The notes below the pieces were generated by a model. That model was given only the letters and a program-made list of their open reading frames with translations, ran no database searches and was not told where the DNA came from. Source: Branchinecta lynchi (lineage: Eukaryota > Arthropoda > Branchiopoda > Anostraca > Branchinectidae). From it: a DNA stretch of 64,000 nucleotides. Below, piece after piece: positions 61,851 to 64,000 of this stretch (positions are counted from its first letter, which is position 1; each line of letters opens with the position of its first letter). Location of the stretch: NCBI GenBank assembly GCA_023053575.1, contig JAKZAP010000021.1:4361790-4425789 (forward strand), in the 5' to 3' direction. The position numbers and the translations under genes are program-made.

Positions 61851-63716
61851 CAAGAGCTACGAGCTCATATGGCACTTGTACGAGTAGGCTATACAAGAAA
61901 GTAGATGAGAACGTCACAAAATACACCCGCCATCCAAAAATGCGGTTCGGAAATAGAAATAGGATATTTAGTTTCACTCATTTCTGAGCAGTTCCGGCAT
62001 CGTCTCGATTATCTGTAGCAAATGCACATGACTGTTCAAACTTTCATCCACCACCTAAAGCATTTTTTTTTATACCATCTATCAAGTTTCACTCGAATCT
62101 GAGCATTTTAGGAAAATTCCGGTGACACTGAACGTCCGAGGCGATAGCTCACCAGACAAGTTTCATTCAAATCCGATCACCCGTTCAAAAGTTATGCACG
62201 CCACTAGATTCCTGACTCCCCATCCACCCACTCCCCCCACGATGGTCGGGTCGGGGAAATGACTGTTCTCAAGTCAATCTTGGCTGTTCAATCAACGACT
62301 GTTCTTAAGTCAAGATAATCCGGGTCGCTAATATGCCTGCAAAGTTTCCTTGTCGTTTTACATCTGGAACTATTCTAACTCACGACTACCGGAATTCCAG
62401 GAAACCCCCTCCAACTCCCCCCACATGTAGGCCTAATGCTTGTTCCATCCATTAAGTTTCGTCCCAATCCCTCTGCTTTTAGAGTTTCTTGAGTTCCCCC
62501 CCCCCCATCCCCACAGGTATCGGACCCAACCCGGACGTGACACTGAACGTCCGAGGCGATAGCTCACCAGACAAGTTTCATTCAAATCCGATCACCCGTT
62601 CAAAAGTTATGCATGCCACTAGATTCCTGACTCCCCATCCACCCACTCCCCCCGCGATGGTCGGGTCGGGGAAACGACTGTTCCCAAGTCAATCTGTTCG
62701 GATCCCTGACATACCTGCCAAGTCTTATCGCCCTAGGGCATCAGGAAGTATGCCGAACTCGCGGGATCGCTAGAAATCCGGACCCCCACCCCAACTCCCC
62801 ACAGTGCCCTGATCCGGTCCAGTTATGTCAATGACGTGTCTAGGACCTGTGCTTGTTTTCCCAACCAAGTTTCATCGCGATCCCTCCACTTTAAGCGTTT
62901 CTCAAAATTTCCGGTTCCCTCCTCCAACTCCCCCCAGTGTCATCGGATCCGGCCCGGATTTAAAGTGGGATGTCTGAGACACTAGGTCATCCTAATATCA
63001 ATTTTCATCAAGATCCGATCACCCGTTCGCAAGCTAAAAATACCTAAAATTTTGGCTTCACCCTCCCTCCACTCCCCCCCCCCCCAGATGGTCGAATCGG
63101 GGAATTGACGATTTCCTATTTTATCTGGTCGGGTCCTAGACATGCCTGTCAATTTCCATCGTCCCAGCACATCAGGAAGCACGGAACTCGCGGGATCACT
63201 ACAAATTCGGACTTCTCCCCCCCCCCAACTCCCCCAAAGTGAGCGGATCCGTTCCGGTTATATCAGTCACGTATCTAGGACTTTTGCTTGTACTTTCCAC
63301 CAAGTTTCATCCGGATCCCTCCACTCTAAGTGTTTTCCAAGATTTCCGGTTTCCGCCTCCATCTCCCCCCACTGTCACCGGATCCGGTCTGGATTTAAAA
63401 TGGAGGGTCTGAGACACGAAGTCCTTCCATATATCAAGTTTCATTAAGATCCGATCACCCGTTCGTAAGCTAAAAACATCTAATTTTTCCTATTTTTTCC
63501 GGATTCCCCCTCCCTCCACTCCCCTCCAGATGGTCGGATCGAGGAAGCGACAATTTCTAATTTAATCTGGTCCAGTTCCTGATATGCCTGCCAAGTTTCA
63601 TCGTCCTAGCTTATCTGGAAGTGCCCGAACTAGCAAAACCGGGACCGACAGACCGACTGACGGACAGAAATTACAATCGCTATATGGCACTTGAGTAAGC
63701 TCAAGTGCCATAAAAA
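61850..63716 (-). repeat. R-H element, copy 5
   Basis: Starts ACAAGAGCTACGAGCTCATA then TGGCACTTGT and ends TATGGCACTTGAG-TAAG-CTCAAGTGCCATA, a near-perfect 13-bp hairpin. An internal duplication, ACTGAACGTCCGAGGCGATA and the following ~120 bases, occurs at 62130 and 62540. Confidence 0.78.
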
Positions 63717-63783
63717 ACTTGAGGCACAAATGAGCATTGGCCCTTCGTGATCATGAAAATGTATCTTTTGATAAAAGTTTTGC

Positions 63784-64000
63784 TTTTTATGGCACTTGAG
63801 CTTACTCAAGTGCCATATAGCGATTCTTATTTCTGTCCGTCAGTCGGTCTGTCGCTCTGTCGGTCTCCCCTCCAGATGGTCGGATCGAGGAAGCGACAAT
63901 TTCTAATTTAATCTGGTCCAGTTCCTGATATGCCTGCCAAGTTTCATCGTCCTAGCTTATCTGGAAGTGCCCGAACTAGCAAAACCGGGACCGACAGACC
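63784..64000. repeat. R-H terminus joined to a flipped, duplicated R-H segment
   Basis: 63784-63865 is a forward R-H start (TTTTTATGGCACTTGAGC, hairpin, CNGT-type run). 63865-64000 then reads as an inverse R-H interior identical to 63519-63654, 346 bases upstream, and continues past the window edge. Confidence 0.75.

Overview
This window is eukaryotic, almost certainly from an invertebrate animal. Coding sequence is broken by GT-AG introns, there are poly(A) signals, and most of the DNA is non-coding and packed with non-LTR (LINE) retrotransposon relics, MITE-like foldbacks, dispersed hairpin-ended repeats, minisatellites and long homopolymer G/C runs. The species cannot be named from the sequence. 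Nothing looks bacterial, and there is no operon or CRISPR array.

Genes, left to right. (1) Seven coding exons between 718 and 25821 (+) rebuild about 457 C-terminal residues of a lysosomal-type arylsulfatase of the ARSA family. Every intron phase fits and every catalytic motif after the missing N-terminus is present. The first coding exon (signal peptide and Asp-Asp metal motif) was not found and probably lies left of the window. (2) Inside its fifth visible intron, on the opposite strand, two phase-compatible exons (19595-19196 and 15854-15637) encode a 205-residue protein with one membrane segment and a Pro-rich tail. (3) Just past the sulfatase end, 27516-27761 (+) encodes an 81-residue single-pass membrane protein. 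(4) On the minus strand, 44793 to 32717, three exons in phase 0 encode a secreted acidic protein of about 632 residues. It has an 18-residue signal peptide split across two exons, five 46-residue acidic repeats, a dibasic/amidation cassette, a Lys-rich stretch and a Met/Gly-rich tail. (5) On the plus strand, 51428 to 61346, three exons encode a secreted protein of about 117 residues. Apart from the sulfatase, none matches a family I recognise.

Repeats fill introns and spacers. Two dispersed families dominate. 'R-G' elements (about 0.7-1.1 kb) begin with a perfect GGGATCCC-centred palindrome. 'R-H' elements (about 1.3-1.9 kb) have hairpin termini built on GGCACTTG, CNGT-type runs and polypurine/polypyrimidine tandem blocks. 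Smaller foldbacks include a five-copy family of about 300 bp, a 305-bp family with GAGCGTGTTCCA ends, a 339-bp foldback beside gene 3, and a 1.25-kb Mutator-like element with long inverted repeats and a 9-bp target duplication. Insertions are deeply nested: 34963-39065 preserves an R-G element holding the Mutator-like element, which itself holds a poly(A) retroposon with its own 10-bp target duplication, while a 305-bp MITE sits elsewhere in the same R-G copy. LINE remnants (RT core, C-terminal CPxCG zinc knuckle, microsatellite tails) occur at more than ten places.

Apart from the nesting of gene 2 in gene 1 there is no evident functional link among the genes. Exon joins rest on splice-site and phase agreement seen by eye and need transcript support. 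Repeat family names are working labels used here only.
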